Of a stretch of DNA of 64,000 nucleotides, positions 62,104 through 64,000 are shown in pieces. The stretch lies in the NCBI GenBank assembly GCA_008360955.1, contig LUCM01006825.1, forward strand, positions 1 to 64,000. The letters are read 5' to 3'. The DNA is from Fasciolopsis buskii. Taxonomy: Eukaryota > Platyhelminthes > Trematoda > Plagiorchiida > Fasciolidae. The notes beneath the pieces are model-generated. The model ran no database searches. It was not told the origin of the DNA and worked only from the letters and a program-made list of their open reading frames with translations. The stretch's first letter is position 1. Every line of letters begins with the position of its first letter. A program made the translations under genes and the position numbers.

Positions 62104-64000
62104 GAACATGACTTTAAAAACTCAGCTACTTGATCAGTTTTGGTATCGAGAGCTTGTATGTCATACAAAACTATTCACCAAGTGATATCACAATGTTTGT
62201 TCACTATTTCCTGGTCTGCCTACCAATCCGATTTGTCTCTCATCAAATTAAAAGCATCTAAAAGAGTACAGCGAGTGGAAAATTTAAGGTCAATTATTGA
62301 CAACATTCTGAGTCAGTTGTATTCTCATTTCCACTGATGTAATGAACTCACAAATGCCATCATTCCAAATAGGACTAGGGCATTTTGAGTTCAACCGGAT
62401 TATCATCTGCGTTTTGTCTACCAGTGTGTTACTCTTAATCTACTTCACTTTTCCTCCCTTAGGTTTATGAGTTTCTTGAAGAAAGACCGCAAGATCCCTC
62501 GCTGACGACCGTCAGTTGGTAATAGTGTCTTCCCTGCCAATGAAAAGTACATTCACCCAATTACAGTGTCAACATTTTTCGGGGTGAAAAAATTGCCTAC
62601 AAGACACCGGGAAAGCCCGTCCATTTTCGACACGATGATCTATCAAAGTGTCCCCATCCATTCTACCTTCCGTCCTGTACCATACAGAATCATTCTCTAA
62701 GGGAATTCCGTTGTCTGTAAGTTAGCATGTATTCTGACTAACCAAGGCCGTGTCTCGGCTAACTTTCCCAGCAATCCACTAAGTTTAGGCGAAATACTCA
62801 ACTGGATAGTTTTGCTTCTAAGTGTTGTCCACATGCTGACTGCAATCCACTTTCCTTCCAGCCGAAACGCACATATCGGTCAGTTCTATTTGTAGTCAGA
62901 TTTAATGCGAGGTGTGCCACATGCGAAGCTAGCTAGTTGTGGCACGTAGTTTACAAATCAGATCTACACTATCACAACCTCGCTTCATGATTTCTCATTT
63001 TACCGGATTTATTCTCCAAATCACGGTTTACAGTGGTTTGACGTTACGATTATCAAGCAGCAATCGCTCACTTAGTGATCGATTGCTTGGACTGGTACTG
63101 AGCTCCAGCGACGATTGTATTCACCGGGAACAGTTTCTATTGATTGTAATTGAGAAACATGAATTTTAACTAAAAAGCAATGAAATGTTTTGTCTTATCA
63201 CTAGTACATTACGAACGGTGCGCAAATTTTTACGAAAAATGTTTTTGACCAATGAAAATATATTAACTTAAAAATAAAAGCAGCCAATCTTTTGATGTCA
63301 AAAGGTGCGTAAAACTGCAGATAATGTCTAATTCACACCTGCATAGCAAGCAAGAAAGTGTGCGTATAAGAGCGAAGACTTTCTTCCGACGAAAAAATCA
63401 CTGCGGTGGTCTAATTAAAACAGCAGAGATTCCAGTATTACAAGAGACTAGAGGTGAAGTACAACATCCAATGAACGGTTTCTCACGTATCCCCGTAATC
63501 TAGATTGACTGTTGAAGGTGGTACGAAAAGCACGATGTGTTATGGTCATTCCGCCAAGACAGATGACTGATTCCAGAATGAGCCTAAACGAAACTTTAAC
63601 AGACCTTACACTAATCTTGTTGCTCACTTGCCCTGAAAGATCATACAGAACCGCAGGGACGCTTGAATAAGGTTAGCAAATGTCGATCGTGATGGCATTC
63701 TACCGGTAACCGAGAGTTCCGGATGCTAAAAATACACTTCGTACCTCCGTCTGCAGCCGAAGCATGTCACTCAGGTGTGACAAGTACAGTGAAGCAGTCC
63801 GATGCTATCTTATTGACATCAGCTTTTTGTTCCGGACCGCAGAAGCGTGAGAAAGTACAATGTAAAGTTTGAATGCATCAGGCAGAGTCGGATTTCTACA
63901 TCTATCCTACGTTTCCTAACGACCGGGAAAACTAACTGACTTCTAGGCCGTTTCAAACAACAAAAAGAATTGTTTTCAAACACTTGGATTTGGACGGATT

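Larger units (their letters stand above)
58431..64000 (-). repeat. Right arm of giant palindrome (at least 5570 bp)
   Basis: Reverse complement of 50710-56279, ending only because the window ends. The first 350 bases are the tRNA/hammerhead repeat; the rest is the same unassigned single-copy-looking DNA as the left arm. If the calcium channel gene continues to the right, this arm would lie in the intron after the 56404-56476 exon. Confidence 0.97.

Noticed and set aside
1..64000. CRISPR arrays, rRNA, bacterial operons, riboswitches
   Set aside because: No regularly spaced repeats, no rRNA-like sequence and no prokaryotic gene organisation were seen.

Overview
The window reads as gene-poor nuclear DNA of a metazoan, most probably a digenean trematode (fluke). 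Three things point that way. The one convincing host coding piece is a short exon with consensus splice sites, inside what must be very long introns. There are remnants of two kinds of non-LTR retrotransposon. Several tRNA-derived short repeats are present, one of which carries a hammerhead-ribozyme-like core, a combination best known from schistosome Sm-alpha-type elements. No bacterial or viral gene organisation is seen, and almost every open frame looks accidental or belongs to a decayed repeat. The species cannot be fixed from the sequence.

Layout. Positions 1-745: an inverted-repeat element with arms of about 175 bp. Positions 746-29400: intron-like or intergenic DNA with a tRNA-derived SINE at 2.1 kb (minus), a SINE tail at 12.0 kb (minus) and two same-family SINEs at 17.4 and 18.6 kb (plus). 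Positions 29440-30420: a badly decayed CR1/Jockey-type reverse transcriptase (plus). Positions 43050-45040: a 5'-truncated, internally deleted LINE (minus) with endonuclease, reverse transcriptase and C-terminal region. Positions 45-50.7 kb: mostly unassigned, with a 29-bp tandem duplication, a TG microsatellite and a GC-richer patch.

From 50710 to 64000 the window is one huge palindrome. Arms of at least 5570 bp (50710-56279 and 58431-64000), apparently identical and without indels, flank a 2151-bp single-copy spacer. All mirrored positions add to 114710, and the outer end lies beyond the window.

The spacer holds the best host gene evidence: a 73-bp exon at 56404-56476 (plus) that encodes the region just before the domain II pore signature of a voltage-gated calcium channel alpha-1 subunit, closest by eye to the Cav2 type. 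Both palindrome breakpoints fall inside copies of a dispersed repeat made of a tRNA-like head and a hammerhead-like core, with about 412 bp between successive cores. If the palindrome is real, the exon sits in the loop between two complementary introns, an arrangement that could favour exon skipping or circular RNA. If it is an assembly fault, it is an important one because it interrupts a channel gene. Long reads across 56279 and 58431 would decide.
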